Source: an uncultured Allorhizobium sp.
Lineage (GTDB): Bacteria; Pseudomonadota; Alphaproteobacteria; Rhizobiales; Rhizobiaceae
Direction: 5' to 3'
DNA: 64,000 nt
Assembly: GCA_958439205.1 (NCBI GenBank)
Contig: OY288189.1
Location: forward strand, 2,557,001 to 2,621,000
A model generated the notes under the pieces. It saw only the letters and a program-made list of their open reading frames with translations. It had not been told where the DNA came from and did no database searches. This document shows, in pieces, positions 42,741-52,146 of the stretch (position 1 is the stretch's first letter; every line of letters begins with the position of its first letter). Made by a program: the position numbers and the translations under genes.

Positions 42741-43850
42741 TCACCCCGTCCGGTCGCGGTCCTTGCCGGTCATCGAGGGTGTGAGGTCGCCGATGAAGTC
42801 GCCGATGCCAGGCCGTTTGGCCGCGCGGAACGGCAGTGGCCTGCAGAGGTCCATGGCGGCAATGCCGATGCGGGCAGTCATCAGGCCATTGATCACGCCT
42901 TCGCCGAGACGGGTCGAAAGGCGCGCGGCAAGCCCATGGCCGAGGACCTGCTGGGCAAGGCCGTCGCCGATGGCAATGGAGCCTGTGACAGCGAGGTGGG
43001 CGAAGACGTCCCTCAGGAGACGAAGCATGCCGAAGGAGCCCGGCCTTCCGCCATAGAGTTCGGCCATGCTTCTGATCAGCCTGACGACCTCGAAAAGCAC
43101 ATAGGCGAGATCGACCACAGCTCTGGGGCTGACGGCGGTGACCACCGAGACGCGCTTGGCGGCGTTGAGGATGAGCGCGCGTGCCTTGATATCCAAGGGG
43201 GAGAGCAGTTCACGTTCGGCAAGCTCGATCAAGTGCGGCGCGTCGATGATGTCGTCTTTGACAGCGTCCAGCGTCTTTTGCCCGCGGGTTGTCTCCGGGC
43301 GATGGGAAACGAGGCTCGACAGTTTGGCAACGACAGCGGCGGCGCGCGTTCGTTTGCCGCTTTCTGCTGCAGCGTCTGCTTCCACCTTCAGATCCTGCAC
43401 TGCGTCCAGGCGCCAGAGGCCAAGCAATTCCCGACCGACGGCGATCATGAGCGCGAGCAGGCCCACGGCGAGTACAGTGACGGCCAGATAGCCAAGCCAG
43501 TCGGCACGGGCGAAGAGGTCCGAAATCAGCCGGTCGACCCAGAGGCCGAAGGCAAGCGACAGGAGCACGCCGAAAGCGCCCGTCGCGAGTTTGGCGAAGG
43601 AGAAGCGCCGACGGCGCGGCTCTGCCACGGGAACCGGCGGCAGTTCATCCACTGCAGCTGCAAGGAACGGATCTTCCGCGTCGGGGACAATCAGGACCTC
43701 GCCGGAGAAGCTGCGTGGCTGTCGGCTGGCCTTGTCTTGAGGATCGGCGCGCCGTGTTTCTGGCTCAACGGAGAAGGCTGCCGGCCGTCTTTGCGGCTCG
43801 GAAGCCTTCGCGGTCGGCGCGCTGACGGGGGGCACGGTCGGTTTCTTCAT
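42741..43850 (-). CDS. ycjF: YcjF-family membrane protein (DUF697)
   Basis: 369 residues. A long proline/basic N-terminal tail (~85 residues) precedes two membrane segments (about 88-108 and 118-140) and a C-terminal DUF697 region (IDIKARALILNAAKRVSVVTAVSPRAVVDLAYVL ... RLGEGVINGLMTARIG). The function is unknown; in E. coli the gene belongs to the phage-shock regulon. Its ATGA overlaps the ycjX stop, so the two are translationally coupled. No pspF/pspA genes are near. Confidence 0.88.
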   Translation of the reverse strand: MKKPTVPPVSAPTAKASEPQRRPAAFSVEPETRRADPQDKASRQPRSFSGEVLIVPDAEDPFLAAAVDELPPVPVAEPRRRRFSFAKLATGAFGVLLSLAFGLWVDRLISDLFARADWLGYLAVTVLAVGLLALMIAVGRELLGLWRLDAVQDLKVEADAAAESGKRTRAAAVVAKLSSLVSHRPETTRGQKTLDAVKDDIIDAPHLIELAERELLSPLDIKARALILNAAKRVSVVTAVSPRAVVDLAYVLFEVVRLIRSMAELYGGRPGSFGMLRLLRDVFAHLAVTGSIAIGDGLAQQVLGHGLAARLSTRLGEGVINGLMTARIGIAAMDLCRPLPFRAAKRPGIGDFIGDLTPSMTGKDRDRTG

Positions 43851-45319
43851 GCGAGACGATCTCCCAGCAGAAATTGCAGCGCGCGGTCCAGGCGGATATG
43901 CGGCACGGATAGCGTCACGCCGTGCTTCTCATCGAGTTGCGGCGGTCGGAACCGGACGATGCTGAGGTCCGGCAGGGTCGCCGATGTGTCACCTTCGTCG
44001 ACGGAGCGGAAATAGGCTTCCGGGTCCTGCGGCAGGTCACCGGGAAAGACTGCCGTCTTGCGATCGCCATCGAAGATCTCGTTGCCGATGCGCTCGCCAG
44101 CCATCGGCGTGCCGACGATGACGGGCAAATCGTGGCCGTCCTGCTTGACGTTGGCTTCCCGCGTCGCGCGCACTGAGGCCAGCGCCATCACTTCTATGCC
44201 GGCGCCGCTCATGCCGATTGTGCGGATCGCGCGATTGACAAGGCGCCGGGTCAGCACTTCCAGCCGATCGTGGCTTTCGTGGTGCAAATGGTCCGCCTTC
44301 GTTGCCGCCACCAGCACGCGGTCGATCCGTCGGCGCACAAGGGACGTCAGGACGTTGTTGGAGCCGGCGCGGAAACAGGCAAGTACGTCTCCCAGTGCGC
44401 GCTCCAGATCCTGGGCCGCTTCCGGGCCGCGATTGAGCGCTTGAAGCGCATCTACCAGAACGATCTGGCGGTCCAGTCGCGCGAAATGTTCGCGAAAGAA
44501 GGGTTTCACCACCACCGACTTGTAGGCTTCGAAGCGGCGCTCCATCATCGCCCGCAGGGATCCCTTCGGAGCGCGGCCTTCCGAGAGAACAGGGAGCGGG
44601 GCGAAGGTCAGGGCCGGCGAGCCTTCAAGGTCGCCCGGCATCAGAAAACGGCCCGGCGGCAGGGTCGATAGCGAGCGCTCATCCGACTTGCAGAGCCTGA
44701 GATAGGTCGTGAAGGCTTCGGCCAAGCGACGGGCGGTCATCTCGTCTGCGGGGCCGTCGGGATCGACGGTTGCCGCCAATGCCAGCCATTCGCTGGCCAG
44801 TTCGGCGCGCACGCCGGTTTCTGCAAGCTTTGTCGTATTCTCTGAAAATGTCCTGTAGTCCTGGCCCAGCAGCGGCAGGTCGAGCAGCCATTCACCGGGA
44901 TAGTCGACGATGTCGATCGACAGCCTGCCGGCCGAGAACATCCTGTTCCAGGAGCTGGCACTCTTGTATTCGATCGTCAGCCTGAGCTCGGAAATGGCGC
45001 GCGTCGAATCCGGCCAGACCCGTTCGTCGACCAGTGCCCTGATGTGGTCTTCGTATTGGAAGCGCGGGACGGCGTCGTCGGGCTGTTCCTGCAGGGTGGC
45101 CCCGGTCATGCGTCCCGACCGCAGCGGCTCGAACAGTGGCAGCCGACCGGCGTGCAGCAGATTGTGCACGAGCGATGAGATGAACACGGTCTTGCCGGCG
45201 CGCGACAGACCGGTCACGCCGAGCCTGATCGTCGGGTTGACCAGATGCGCGGCGCGGTCGGTCAGATTATCTAAAGCGATCGCGGCTTCGTCGGTCAGAC
45301 TGGTGAGGGAAGGGGGCAA
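43847..45319 (-). CDS. ycjX: YcjX-family P-loop GTPase-like protein
   Basis: 490 residues from TTG 45319, with AGGAC upstream. A DUF463/YcjX protein with Walker A GLSRAGKTVF near residue 37, a switch-like DIVDYPGEWLLDL, and a late VLVAATKADH that resembles the GTPase NKxD motif. In E. coli it is stress-induced with ycjF; the molecular role is unknown. It overlaps ycjF by four bases. It is separated from the SixA-like gene by 130 bp. Confidence 0.9.
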   Translation of the reverse strand: MPPSLTSLTDEAAIALDNLTDRAAHLVNPTIRLGVTGLSRAGKTVFISSLVHNLLHAGRLPLFEPLRSGRMTGATLQEQPDDAVPRFQYEDHIRALVDERVWPDSTRAISELRLTIEYKSASSWNRMFSAGRLSIDIVDYPGEWLLDLPLLGQDYRTFSENTTKLAETGVRAELASEWLALAATVDPDGPADEMTARRLAEAFTTYLRLCKSDERSLSTLPPGRFLMPGDLEGSPALTFAPLPVLSEGRAPKGSLRAMMERRFEAYKSVVVKPFFREHFARLDRQIVLVDALQALNRGPEAAQDLERALGDVLACFRAGSNNVLTSLVRRRIDRVLVAATKADHLHHESHDRLEVLTRRLVNRAIRTIGMSGAGIEVMALASVRATREANVKQDGHDLPVIVGTPMAGERIGNEIFDGDRKTAVFPGDLPQDPEAYFRSVDEGDTSATLPDLSIVRFRPPQLDEKHGVTLSVPHIRLDRALQFLLGDRLA

Positions 45320-45449
45320 AGGGCTGTCCTGCGAGACGGTGACGGGTACTGTGTCGCCCCGGCACGAGAGAGTTCAGATAACTTGATCTCCCATATAGGC
45401 GTCGCTTGCGGCGCAAAAAAGAGGCAGGCTTTGCCCGCCTGACAAACCG

Positions 45450-45944
45450 TCAGCCGACCAGAAAGTCGCGCAGCCGATAGGCCTCGTCGCCCATGGCGTC
45501 GATCACGGCGAGGCCCGAGGTGGGATAGCCTTCCGGCACCGTCCTTGCCATCACGTCGTTGCCGCACAGCCGGGCAAAGACCTCCTCGATCGCCGGGTTG
45601 TGCCCGACAAGCATCAGCGCCTCGACGCCCTGGGTCGATGCGGCGATCTCCAGATAGGCCTCTGCTGGGGCGTTGTAGAGTGCGTCGACATAGCGGAATT
45701 CGACGAGGCCCGAGAAGACCCGGTTGATGGCGTCTGCGGTCTGCCGGCAGCGCTTTGCGGTCGAGCAGACTACGAGATCGGGGCGATACTGCTTGTCGGC
45801 GGCGGTCTCGGCCAGGAGTTCGGCCTCGGCGAACCCTGCATCTGACAGGCTGCGATCAAAATCGCGGCCACCTGGCTCGGCCCAACCGGATTTCGCGTGG
45901 CGCAGCAGATAGATGCGCTGTGGAGGCTGAATGGAGGGCGTCAT
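45450..45944 (-). CDS. SixA-like histidine phosphatase
   Basis: 164 residues from ATG 45944 (a longer frame reaches 46010 but adds nothing family-like). The phosphohistidine motif LLRHAKSGW lies near residue 14, the second conserved Arg in CSTAKRCRQTA, and the second histidine in VGHNPAIEE. It belongs to the phosphoglycerate mutase superfamily. SixA removes phosphate from phosphohistidine, in E. coli on ArcB or PTS proteins. The substrate here is unknown. It is divergent from dksA. Confidence 0.88.
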   Translation of the reverse strand: MTPSIQPPQRIYLLRHAKSGWAEPGGRDFDRSLSDAGFAEAELLAETAADKQYRPDLVVCSTAKRCRQTADAINRVFSGLVEFRYVDALYNAPAEAYLEIAASTQGVEALMLVGHNPAIEEVFARLCGNDVMARTVPEGYPTSGLAVIDAMGDEAYRLRDFLVG

Positions 45945-46219
45945 CCGTTGGACATTCCGCGTAAGATGGTGCTGGTCACTGAAGTACCGGTTCTTGTGCC
46001 TTGCCGTCAACCATGCGCGGCGAATGCGCTCATCATCCTATCGTGGTGGGTTGCTGTATATCGGGCGTCAGTACTCAAGCAAATTATGCTTAAAAAATAG
46101 AAATTTAGATGAAAAATGTAACAGATTTAAAAATGGCTTCGAAACAGTCAGAAGGCTTGAACAGGTTGCCTTGAAAGGTTATACACCCGCCCATTGAGAT
46201 GTTCTTCAGGAGAATCGCG

Positions 46220-46639
46220 TTGAGTGAGAAGATCAATCTTAGCAATGATGTGCTCTCGGAAGACGATGAGTTCATGAACGCGAGCCAGCGGGCCTATTTC
46301 AGAGCCAAGCTGATCGCATGGAAAAACGACATCCTCCGAGAAGCGCGTGAGACACTCGGCCATCTCGCCGAAGAGAGCGCTAACCACCCAGACCTCGCCG
46401 ACCGGGCTTCCTCCGAAACCGACCGGGCCATTGAGCTCAGGGCGCGCGACCGCCAGCGCAAGCTGATCTCGAAGATCGACGCTGCCCTGCAGCGGATCGA
46501 TGACGGGACCTACGGCTATTGCGAGGAAACCGGTGAGCCTATCGGCCTCAAGCGTCTCGACGCCCGTCCGATCGCTACGCTGTCGATTGAGGCCCAGGAG
46601 CGGCATGAGCGTCGCGAGAAGGTCTATCGCGACGAGTGA
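46220..46639 (+). CDS. dksA: DksA-type RNA polymerase-binding regulator
   Basis: 139 residues. I chose TTG 46220, giving MSEKINLSNDVL, because AGGAG lies eight bases upstream and the N-terminus then matches rhizobial DksA as I remember it; an ATG at 46199 is the alternative. The coiled-coil tip has the functional aspartates (HPDLADRA, Asp58/Asp61). The zinc finger is degenerate: the four positions are Cys101, Thr104, Ser122 and Ala125 where E. coli DksA has four Cys. The fold then probably does not need zinc, like Pseudomonas DksA2. DksA works with ppGpp on rRNA and stress genes. A terminator follows. Confidence 0.92.
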   Translation: MSEKINLSNDVLSEDDEFMNASQRAYFRAKLIAWKNDILREARETLGHLAEESANHPDLADRASSETDRAIELRARDRQRKLISKIDAALQRIDDGTYGYCEETGEPIGLKRLDARPIATLSIEAQERHERREKVYRDE

Positions 46640-46680
46640 GGCTTAAGCCTCGGTGCACCTGCTCGTATCATCAGAGATTT

Positions 46681-46707
46681 AAGACCCGCCATCGGCGGGT
46701 CTTTTCA
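46681..46707 (+). terminator. Rho-independent terminator after dksA
   Basis: Perfect 10-bp stem AAGACCCGCC / GGCGGGTCTT with a 3-base loop, followed by TTTTC. It ends the dksA transcript. Confidence 0.9.
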
Positions 46708-46732
46708 TTTGTGCAGTTCTGAGGTGGTCCCG

Positions 46733-48223
46733 TCAGGGATTTCGGCTGGCCGACATTTCCCCGAAGATCCGCGCGATTTCCGTCTGCAAGTTTGGTTCCT
46801 GGCCCTGCTTGTCGGAATTCGGCGCCAAAGTATCAGATTGGCCATTTGCCGGAAGGATTGCCGAGGCCGGGAGGCGCGGCCGGTTTGCCCGGGTCTCCGG
46901 CAGGATCTGCGAGAACTCGGCAGCGGGCTTCGGCGCAGGGGCCGGATCGGCTGCGAGATGGAAAGCCATCTCTTCTTCGAGCACGCGTTCGAAATCGCTC
47001 AGATCGCGGCTCGGCGCTTCCGGTTCGCTGGCCGCCGGTCGGCGATCGGCAACAGGTTCGAAGCGCTTCGCCTCAAACGGCAGAGGCTGTGCGGCAGACG
47101 GGGCAGGAGCCAGGACACGCAGACGGGCTGCTTCGAGCAGATCTTCTGCTGCGGGCGCATCGATGACGGGCGGCAAGGCAGGGGCGGCTTGCTGCGCGGA
47201 TGCGACCGGTCGTTCTGCTTCGCGAACGGGCTGCACCATCTCCGGCGCCATGACCGGCTCCACCGGTTCCATCCGGAATGTCTCGGTCGGCGGCGTCTCG
47301 GCCTTGGCCTGCGGTTCGATGACGGGCGCTGCTTCAGTCAACTCAGTCTCAAGCACCACCGGTGTCAAAGCGGCATCGGAAGGCCCGGCGTTGACCGAGA
47401 CTGCCATGACGGGCTCGACGCTGGCCGTTGGCTGAACCAGCGCAACGTCTGGCGCCACCGGCTTTTCCATCGGCGGGGCGGGGCGCTGTGCGACTTCGAT
47501 CGTCGGAGTTTGCACAGGTTCTGCTGGCCGTTTTTCGACTGGTATCACGGGTGTGGCGACGGCAGCAGGGGCCGCTGCAAAGGCAGCCGCCAAGACCGGT
47601 GTTGGAGGGGTGACGGCCTGTCTTTCTGGAGCAGGCTCGGGAAGCCGGGGCTGGACCGGCTGCGAGCGCTGTTCGGCTGGTCGTTGCTGGGCAGCCGGGG
47701 CCGACGCCGGCTGCGGCCGGGTCTGGGCGAGCACCGGTTCAGGTTTCGATGGCTCTGCAGCCGGCTGATGATTGATAGTCGGTTCGATGACAGTGCTTAT
47801 CGTCGCGGCCGGCGAGGCGATCCGAGGGGCTGCAGCGTCCGTCGAGGCTAGGGCGGTTGCTACTGCCGGGCTCGGCAATTCCGACTGCTCCTCCAGTGCC
47901 TGCGGGTTGACTGGCCTTGCGCTCAGATAGGGGCGTTCATCGCCGATCCCGCTTTCGATAACCAGGTCGGTCGGTCCGCCGATCATCACCAAATGCTCGA
48001 TATTGTCTCGGCGGATCAGGACGATGCGGCGGCGCGTATCGATGGCTGCTGCGTCCAGCACCTGGAGCCGCGGCTGGCGGTTGCGGCCGCCGCGGACGAA
48101 GGGCGACGGGGCCCGATTGCGCAGGATCCAGAGCACGATGAACAGGCAGAGCAAGGCAAGGCTGACGCCCAGCGCCGCCACGAGAAAACGATCGCCATAG
48201 GCCGAGATCAGGTCATCCAGCAT
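46733..48223 (-). CDS. FliO-like single-pass membrane protein with long Pro/Ala-rich tail
   Basis: 496 residues from ATG 48223, with AAAGGAGC upstream. One membrane segment (FLVAALGVSLALLCLFIVLWIL, about 11-33) is followed by a short FliO-like domain (LQVLDAAAIDTRRRIVLIRRDNIEHLVMIGGPTDLVIE). The next ~340 residues are low complexity, rich in Pro, Ala, Glu and Val, and probably extended in the cytoplasm. A conserved-looking patch then appears (LSDFERVLEEEMAFHLA). True FliO is ~100-150 residues and sits in flagellar operons; here the gene is isolated, between dksA and divergent cckA, so a flagellar role is doubtful. Confidence 0.78.
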   Translation of the reverse strand: MLDDLISAYGDRFLVAALGVSLALLCLFIVLWILRNRAPSPFVRGGRNRQPRLQVLDAAAIDTRRRIVLIRRDNIEHLVMIGGPTDLVIESGIGDERPYLSARPVNPQALEEQSELPSPAVATALASTDAAAPRIASPAATISTVIEPTINHQPAAEPSKPEPVLAQTRPQPASAPAAQQRPAEQRSQPVQPRLPEPAPERQAVTPPTPVLAAAFAAAPAAVATPVIPVEKRPAEPVQTPTIEVAQRPAPPMEKPVAPDVALVQPTASVEPVMAVSVNAGPSDAALTPVVLETELTEAAPVIEPQAKAETPPTETFRMEPVEPVMAPEMVQPVREAERPVASAQQAAPALPPVIDAPAAEDLLEAARLRVLAPAPSAAQPLPFEAKRFEPVADRRPAASEPEAPSRDLSDFERVLEEEMAFHLAADPAPAPKPAAEFSQILPETRANRPRLPASAILPANGQSDTLAPNSDKQGQEPNLQTEIARIFGEMSASRNP

Positions 48224-48480
48224 TTTCGTGCTCCTTTTGTCTGGCTTTCTGGCAGAAGACGGCCCTTTCCGCAATCTTGCGCGGACGCCAAGATATCGCG
48301 TCCATAACGCAACAAAGTTCCAAATGCTCCGCCAGGATTGCGGCATTCCTGTGGGGGAGCGGCTCTGCGCTCACATCTGGGCCTTTCTTTGCTTTTTGCT
48401 GTTGCGGCAAATTGATAAACAGGAGACAGCGCCGATTCTCGCTAGGTCGGATCATCCGTGCGCTTAGGCAAGAGGCATTC

Positions 48481-51102
48481 ATGACACGACAGCAGTACGA
48501 ACGAGATGGAGACGGCCCCTTGGTCGATCGCCGCAGCGGCGTCGGCATGGCGTTGCGCATCCTGCTGCTTGCCCTCGTGCTGATCGCGGCCTCTGCCGCC
48601 TTCATCTTCTTCCGTGATCAGTTGGACAACCAGGTCGTGCTGGGCGTGCTCGGCATTCTCGCGATGATGGGGATTTTCTTCATCGTGTCGGCGGTCATCG
48701 GTTTCGTCGAGGTCATGCCGCAGTCCAACAGCGACACGCTTGCGCGCCGCTTTCTGGCCAGCCAGCCTGAGGGGACGCTGATCACCGACAGCGAAGGCCG
48801 GATCGTCTATGCGAACGTGGCCTATGGCACGATGACGGGCGCCCGCACGGCGACCGAAGTGCAGACGCTTGAGGCACTTCTCTCCCGGTACCGCGAATCG
48901 AGCGAGGCGCTTTATCGGCTGACCAACGGCTTGCGCGAAGGGCGCGACAGTCATGAGGAATTTCGGCTCCTGAAGCCGCTTGGCAACCAGACGAACAATG
49001 GGTCCGGCGCCCACTGGTACCGCCTGAAGGCGCGATTGCTGCCCGGAGAAGGTCGCGGCAAGCCGCTGCATGTCTGGCAGATTTCCGACATCACCGCCGA
49101 GCGCGACGACCAGGAGCGCTTCTTCAAGGAATTGCAGCATGCGATCGACTATCTCGACCATGCGCCGGCCGGCTTCTTCTCCGCTGGGCGCAAGGGTGAA
49201 ATCTATTATCTGAACGCCACGCTTGCCGAGTGGCTTGGGGTCGATCTCACCCAGTTCAATCCGGGCTCCATGACGATTTCCGATCTGGTGGCCGGGGAGG
49301 GCATGGCGCTGATCAATTCGGTCCAGGCCGAGCCTGGTCAGGCGCGCACCGAAACGCTCGATCTCGACCTGCGTCGCGTCAACGGCCAGAGCCTTCCGGT
49401 GCGGCTCGTCCATCGCGTGCGTGCGGCGCGCGATGGGGCGCCGGGCGAGAGCCGGTCGATCGTTCTGTCACGCGCCCAAGGCGAGGGCGGCGACCAGTCG
49501 GATTCGGTCGCGTCGATGCGCTTCACCCGATTCTTCAACAATACGCCGATGGCCATTGCCTCTGTCGACGGCGAGGGCCGGATTCTGCGGACCAACGCGC
49601 CGTTCATGAAGCTTTTCGCCGACATCATCTCGCGCGACGAAATCGAGCGCCATGGACTGATCGAGGTCGTGCTGCATGAGACGGAGCGGGAAGGTTTCCG
49701 CGAGTCGCTCGCGGCTGCCATGGACCGCCAGGGTGACATTCCCCCGATCGACAGCCGTCATCCGACCAATGACATCAGGCATTTCCGCTTCTACGTGAAC
49801 GCCGTCATCGACCAGAGCGACGAGGCCCCGGAAGAGGCTGCGATCGTCTACGCCGTCGACGTGACCGACCAGAAGGCGCTTGAGGCGCAGATGGCGCAGA
49901 CGCAGAAGATGAATGCGGTCGGGACGCTGGCCGGAGGTATCGCGCACGACTTCAACAACGTGCTGACGGCCATCCTCCTTTCCTCCGACCACCTGCTTCT
50001 ACAGGCGCGGCCCTCGGATGCGAGTTTTGCCGATCTCATGGAGATCAAGCGCAATGCCAACCGCGCCGCTGTTCTCGTGCGCCAGTTGCTTGCCTTCTCG
50101 CGCAAGCAGACGATGCGCCCGAGCGTCTTGAATCTCACCGACGTCATCGGCGATCTCAGGATGCTGGTCGACCGGCTGATCTCCGGCAGCAATGTCAAGC
50201 TCAGGGTCGAATATGGCCGGGATCTCTGGCCGGTGAAGACGGACCTCTCGCAGTTCGAGCAGGTGCTGATCAATCTCTGCGTCAATGCGCGCGATGCCAT
50301 GCCGGATGGCGGCTCGATCACCGTGTCGACCCGCAATGTCGATGCCGACGAGGCGGGGGCCTTCGGCTATCGCGGCCTGCCGTCGGAAGACATGGTGCTA
50401 GTTGAAGTCGCCGATACCGGAACCGGCATTGCGCCCGAGATCATGGACAAGATCTTCGAACCCTTCTTCACCACGAAGGAAGTGGGCAAGGGCACGGGTC
50501 TCGGACTTGCCATGGTCTATGGCATCGTCAAGCAGTCGGGCGGCTACATCTATCCGGAATCGGAAGTCGGCAAGGGTACCATCTTCCGGATCTTCCTGCC
50601 GCGCCATGTGCCCGAGGTTCAGCCGGTTATCGAAGGGCAGGTCCAGGCCTCCGTCAGCGGTGACACGATCACCGTTGCGACGGCCAGCGCCAAGGCCGAG
50701 GCGCAGGATGCGCCTGATCTGACCGGCAAGTCGGCTGTCGTTCTTCTCGTCGAGGACGAGGAGGCTGTTCGCCGCGGTGGCAAGCGCATGCTCGAGACGC
50801 GCGGCTATACCGTGCATGAGGCCGGGTCCGGCGTCGAAGCGCTCGACATCATGGAAGAGCTCGACGGTGCGGTCGACATCGTCGTCTCCGACGTCGTCAT
50901 GCCCGAGATGGACGGCCCCACCCTGCTCACCGAGTTGCGGAAGAAATATCCGGATCTGAAGTTCATCTTCGTCTCGGGCTATGCCGAGGACGCCTTTGCG
51001 CGCAACCTGCCGGCGGACGCGAAGTTTGGCTTCCTCCCGAAACCCTTCTCGCTGAAGCAGCTCGCTGTCGCTGTACGCGAAATGCTGGATGGCGAAGGCT
51101 GA
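48481..51102 (+). CDS. cckA: Hybrid sensor histidine kinase CckA
   Basis: 873 residues from ATG 48481. Two membrane segments (about 22-42 and 50-72) are followed by PAS-type sensor regions, a HisKA domain with [17 protein letters not shown] (phospho-His about 489), an ATPase domain ([33 protein letters not shown]), and a C-terminal receiver with phospho-Asp about 804 ([12 protein letters not shown]). CckA feeds phosphate through ChpT to CtrA and CpdR, controlling the alphaproteobacterial cell cycle. Its layout matches that family closely. It is divergent from the FliO-like gene, with 257 bp between, and ends at a strong terminator. Confidence 0.94.
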   Translation: MTRQQYERDGDGPLVDRRSGVGMALRILLLALVLIAASAAFIFFRDQLDNQVVLGVLGILAMMGIFFIVSAVIGFVEVMPQSNSDTLARRFLASQPEGTLITDSEGRIVYANVAYGTMTGARTATEVQTLEALLSRYRESSEALYRLTNGLREGRDSHEEFRLLKPLGNQTNNGSGAHWYRLKARLLPGEGRGKPLHVWQISDITAERDDQERFFKELQHAIDYLDHAPAGFFSAGRKGEIYYLNATLAEWLGVDLTQFNPGSMTISDLVAGEGMALINSVQAEPGQARTETLDLDLRRVNGQSLPVRLVHRVRAARDGAPGESRSIVLSRAQGEGGDQSDSVASMRFTRFFNNTPMAIASVDGEGRILRTNAPFMKLFADIISRDEIERHGLIEVVLHETEREGFRESLAAAMDRQGDIPPIDSRHPTNDIRHFRFYVNAVIDQSDEAPEEAAIVYAVDVTDQKALEAQMAQTQKMNAVGTLAGGIAHDFNNVLTAILLSSDHLLLQARPSDASFADLMEIKRNANRAAVLVRQLLAFSRKQTMRPSVLNLTDVIGDLRMLVDRLISGSNVKLRVEYGRDLWPVKTDLSQFEQVLINLCVNARDAMPDGGSITVSTRNVDADEAGAFGYRGLPSEDMVLVEVADTGTGIAPEIMDKIFEPFFTTKEVGKGTGLGLAMVYGIVKQSGGYIYPESEVGKGTIFRIFLPRHVPEVQPVIEGQVQASVSGDTITVATASAKAEAQDAPDLTGKSAVVLLVEDEEAVRRGGKRMLETRGYTVHEAGSGVEALDIMEELDGAVDIVVSDVVMPEMDGPTLLTELRKKYPDLKFIFVSGYAEDAFARNLPADAKFGFLPKPFSLKQLAVAVREMLDGEG

Positions 51103-51137
51103 GGGCTTCCGCAGGGTTTTAGAGTATTAGTGAATCA

Positions 51138-51171
51138 AAGAACCCGCCGGATTGCTCCAGCGGGTTCTTTT
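51138..51171 (+). terminator. Rho-independent terminator after cckA
   Basis: Perfect 10-bp stem AAGAACCCGC / GCGGGTTCTT with a 12-base loop, followed by TTTTTC, between convergent cckA and psuG. Confidence 0.88.
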
Positions 51172-51191
51172 TCATTCGGATTGTTAGTAGT

Positions 51192-52118
51192 TCAGCCGTT
51201 CATGGCGACGGCGATTTCGGCGGCCAGACGCGCATTGTTCTCGACCAGCGCGATATTGGTCTTCAGCGAGCGGCCACCGGTCAGGTGGAAGATGTTGTCG
51301 AGCAGATAGGGGGTAACCTGCTTGCCGGCAATCTCGTCGCGTTCGGCATTGGCAAGGGCCCGGCTGATATAGATTTCCATCTCTTCGCGCGGGATCTCGT
51401 CGGCTTCCGGCACCGGGTTTGCGATCAGCATGCCGCCATCGATGCCGAGCTGGTCGCGCATCTTCTGGAAATTGGCGATGGCCGCCGGGCTCTGCAGGTT
51501 GAGCACGCTCTTGAGGCCGGAGCTGCGCGACCAGAAGGCGGGGAAGTCTTCGCTGTCATAGGTGACGACGGGTACACCGCGAGTTTCCAGCACTTCCAGT
51601 GTCTTCGGAATGTCGAGGATGGCCTTCGGGCCGGCCGACACGACGATGACGGCGGTGCGGGCCAATTCTTCGAGGTCAGCCGAGATGTCGAAGCTCTCCT
51701 CGGCGCCGCGATGGACACCGCCGATGCCGCCGGTCGCAAAGACATGGATGCCGGCGCGGTAGGCGGCAATCATGGTGGCGGCAACCGTGGTTGCGCCATT
51801 ACGGCGCTCGGCGATCGCAAAGGCGAGATCGGCGCGCGAGAGCTTCATCACGTGCTCCATCTGCGCCAGGGCTTCGAGCTCTGCCGGCTCCAGCCCGATA
51901 TGCAGCACACCCTTGATGACGGCGATGGTCGCGGGCACGGCGCCCTGCTGGCGCACGATGTCCTCGACGCTGCGAGCCATCTGCAGGTTGCCGGGATAGG
52001 GCATGCCATGGGTGATGATGGTGGATTCGAGCGCCACGATCGGGGCGCCGCGCTGCTTGGCGGCGCTCACTTCGCTCGAATAGGTGATGGGAAGGAGGGG
52101 GGAGATGGAACGGGTCAT
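51192..52118 (-). CDS. psuG: Pseudouridine-5'-phosphate glycosidase
   Basis: 308 residues, normal length. It splits pseudouridine 5'-phosphate into uracil and ribose 5-phosphate. Signature stretches are VALESTIITHGMPYPGN (N-terminal), FATGGIGGVHRGAEESFDISADL (active site), VSAGPKAILDIPKTLE and LTGGRSLKTNIALVENNA. It lies 28 bp after the PfkB-type kinase gene, giving the psuK-psuG salvage operon found in many bacteria. No dedicated transporter is next to it. Confidence 0.95.
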   Translation of the reverse strand: MTRSISPLLPITYSSEVSAAKQRGAPIVALESTIITHGMPYPGNLQMARSVEDIVRQQGAVPATIAVIKGVLHIGLEPAELEALAQMEHVMKLSRADLAFAIAERRNGATTVAATMIAAYRAGIHVFATGGIGGVHRGAEESFDISADLEELARTAVIVVSAGPKAILDIPKTLEVLETRGVPVVTYDSEDFPAFWSRSSGLKSVLNLQSPAAIANFQKMRDQLGIDGGMLIANPVPEADEIPREEMEIYISRALANAERDEIAGKQVTPYLLDNIFHLTGGRSLKTNIALVENNARLAAEIAVAMNG

Positions 52119-52146
52119 GGGGGTCTTCCGCTAGAAATTCAGGTTC

